From positions 14,883,731-14,947,730 of the forward strand of contig NC_037602.1 in the NCBI RefSeq assembly GCF_003073045.1: a stretch of DNA of 64,000 bases. The letters run 5' to 3'. Within the stretch, counting starts at the first letter, position 1. Every line of letters starts with the position of its first letter. Source of the stretch: Pomacea canaliculata (taxonomy: Eukaryota; Mollusca; Gastropoda; Architaenioglossa; Ampullariidae). The notes beneath the pieces were generated by a model that did no database searches, was not told the DNA's origin, and worked only from the letters and a program-made list of their open reading frames with translations. Below are positions 62,794 through 64,000 of the stretch, piece by piece. The translations under genes and the position numbers were made by a program.

Positions 62794-62816
62794 AAGTTTG
62801 GCTATGAAACCTGGAA

Positions 62817-62822
62817 TTTATT
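62817..62822 (-). promoter_or_regulatory. Candidate polyadenylation signal (AATAAA), minus strand
   Basis: Reverse-strand AATAAA about 370 bp beyond the putative stop codon of the minus-strand membrane-protein exon. Spacing is reasonable for its 3' UTR. Confidence 0.35.
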
Positions 62823-63192
62823 TTGCTGAGTGGCTTTGTGTTTGTGTGCTTGTCCGTGTGTGAAGGAAAGAAAGAGAAAGAAGGAAGTGAGAGAGAAATG
62901 CGTATTTTTGTTAGTATTTCTTTCAGTTAAACGAAGAAGGTTTTTAAAGGTAGTCCTGGTTTCCATGGCAGCAGCGGTGCACTGGCAAGAGAAGTGGAGA
63001 ACATCACAGCTGTTGTCAGCTGCAAGACTTTGCTGTTCACTTCAATAAGCAGCTGTGACGTATCAAAGGTCAAAGAGTTCAGCACGAGGACTCACTGTCC
63101 TTGTGATCGACAGTTTTAGCCGAGACTACTGCTGCCAAACGGGTCTCGTGCAGAATTGGATGCCGTCTTGCTCATGCGCGGTCGAACTTTAC
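62823..63192 (-). other. Putative 3' UTR of the minus-strand gene
   Basis: Lies between the TGA at 63193 and the reverse AATAAA at 62817-62822. No other feature seen. Depends wholly on the membrane-protein exon being real. Confidence 0.3.
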
Positions 63193-63829
63193 TCACGCCG
63201 GACCACAACATCGGAGGACGTTGGCGAGGTCCATGAGGACGACGAAGATCGCGGCAGTGACGACGAAGCTGATGCCCACCCACCCGAGCCGTTGAGCGGA
63301 GGGGCGTGAGTCGATGGCCGACATTCTCTTCCTCCGCGTGGCGGAGAGTGACTCCTTCCGCACGGCCAGAGACCGCTGGGTGGCGCCAGCTGATTGCAGC
63401 AATGACGTCACGTCGACATGAGGGCATCCCGGGCGAAGCACCTGCACGAGCATAACGGATGGTGGACGGAGAGTTTTATCGCTGACCCCATGCGCAGGCG
63501 TCCTTGCTGGACCACAGCAGCGGTGGTGGTGATGTTGTTAATGGTGGTAGTAGTGGTGGTGGCGGCGGTGGTGGTGGTGGTTCTGGTGGTAGTGGTAGTG
63601 GTGGTGTGGGTGCTCGAGTCGGTCGTCGGGTTTTCAGTTTCCTGAGTGGTTACTTTGGGGGTGGAGTCTAGTTTGGGCGCAGCGTTGTGGCGGACTGTTG
63701 TCTCCCCTACGTCCATGGATGAGGTGATCTCCCCTGGAGAGTGTGACGACGTAGCTGGTTCTTTCGGTTTCGTGAAGCTGTTCGCTGTCGTCGGACTGGT
63801 TGCAGCTGAAGACTTGCCCACGTGATATC
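63193..63829 (-). CDS. Probable last exon of a Thr-rich single-pass membrane protein (partial gene)
   Basis: On the minus strand a pyrimidine-rich tract and cag end at about 63830, followed by an open frame rich in Thr and Ser (TSPTTANSFTKPKEPATSS, later runs of Thr from a microsatellite). About 200 residues on, in a frame offset by one base, comes RKESLSATRRKRMSAIDSRP and a hydrophobic segment VGISFVVTAAIFVVLM, then a short Cys-containing tail and TGA at 63193-63195. A Thr-rich stalk followed by a transmembrane segment suggests the end of a cell-surface protein. The one-base offset resembles the ADAMTS frame changes, though an intron is also possible. Earlier exons would lie beyond the window. 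Function unknown. Confidence 0.45.
63519..63608. repeat. (GGT)n-rich microsatellite within a putative minus-strand exon
   Basis: GGT units with GGC, AGT and other variants. On the minus strand it encodes the Thr-rich part of the putative membrane protein, so it may be a coding repeat. Confidence 0.8.
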
Positions 63830-64000
63830 CTGCTGGTCAATGGAGTGAAAACAGACAATAAAATAAAAATATAAATGAAAGAACAAGAGTAAATACTTCG
63901 GGAACTGTTTTTTTAACGTTCTCTCCACGGCTGCGAGCTGTCCACTTCAGTGAGATAAATGCAAATCACCAAGCATCAAATTTGATGTGCCTTTGTTTTT
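63830..64000 (-). other. Putative intron of the minus-strand gene, cut by the window end
   Basis: AT-rich; read on the minus strand it is pyrimidine-rich and ends in cag, as an intron 3' end would. Continues beyond the window. Confidence 0.3.

Larger units (their letters stand above)
59055..62816 (+). other. 3' UTR and/or intergenic region after the ADAMTS stop codon
   Basis: No further ADAMTS exon is expected, because the PLAC domain ends the protein. Candidate AATAAA signals lie at 59344-59349, 60567-60572 and 62788-62793 on the plus strand; which is used cannot be told from sequence. A loose tandem repeat lies at about 61498-61620 and a CA/CG-rich microsatellite at about 62357-62390. The short open frames here have no recognisable domains. 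Confidence 0.6.

Overview
This window is animal nuclear DNA: about 60% AT, rich in introns and microsatellites, with GT-AG splice sites throughout. It is dominated by one large plus-strand gene, an ADAMTS metalloprotease of the ADAMTS7/ADAMTS12 clade. I read 24 coding exons between 4336 and 59054. The long introns, the tRNA-derived SINEs and the invertebrate-style divergence from vertebrate ADAMTS7 suggest an invertebrate, probably a lophotrochozoan such as a gastropod mollusc. The species assignment is inference.

Layout. 1-4335 is upstream or 5' intronic sequence with no convincing exon, so the signal-peptide exon was not found. 4336-4805 encodes most of the propeptide. A 36.5-kb first visible intron (4806-41293) holds two SINE copies, minisatellites, microsatellites and a few CTCF-like motifs, but no convincing nested gene. 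From 41294 to 59054 the exons encode, in order: end of propeptide with cysteine switch, furin-site region, zinc metalloprotease, disintegrin-like domain, TSR1, cysteine-rich domain, spacer, TSR2-5, a charged linker, TSR6-8 and a PLAC domain. 59055-62.8 kb is 3' UTR or intergenic. 63829-63193 on the minus strand looks like the 3'-terminal exon of a neighbouring gene for a Thr-rich, single-pass membrane protein.

The main anomaly is that about twelve single-base frame changes (eight apparent deletions, four insertions) interrupt the ADAMTS exons. All splice sites and intron phases remain compatible, and every exon length returns to the expected phase when the shifts are allowed for. This fits uncorrected indels in a long-read assembly better than an old pseudogene. 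Annotated literally, the gene would be broken into fragments. Other points of interest are an Asp in the zinc-binding motif where Gly is usual, a tandem splice donor that changes a disintegrin-domain loop by three residues, and a thrombospondin-repeat layout (5 + linker + 3) that differs from the vertebrate 4 + 4 arrangement.
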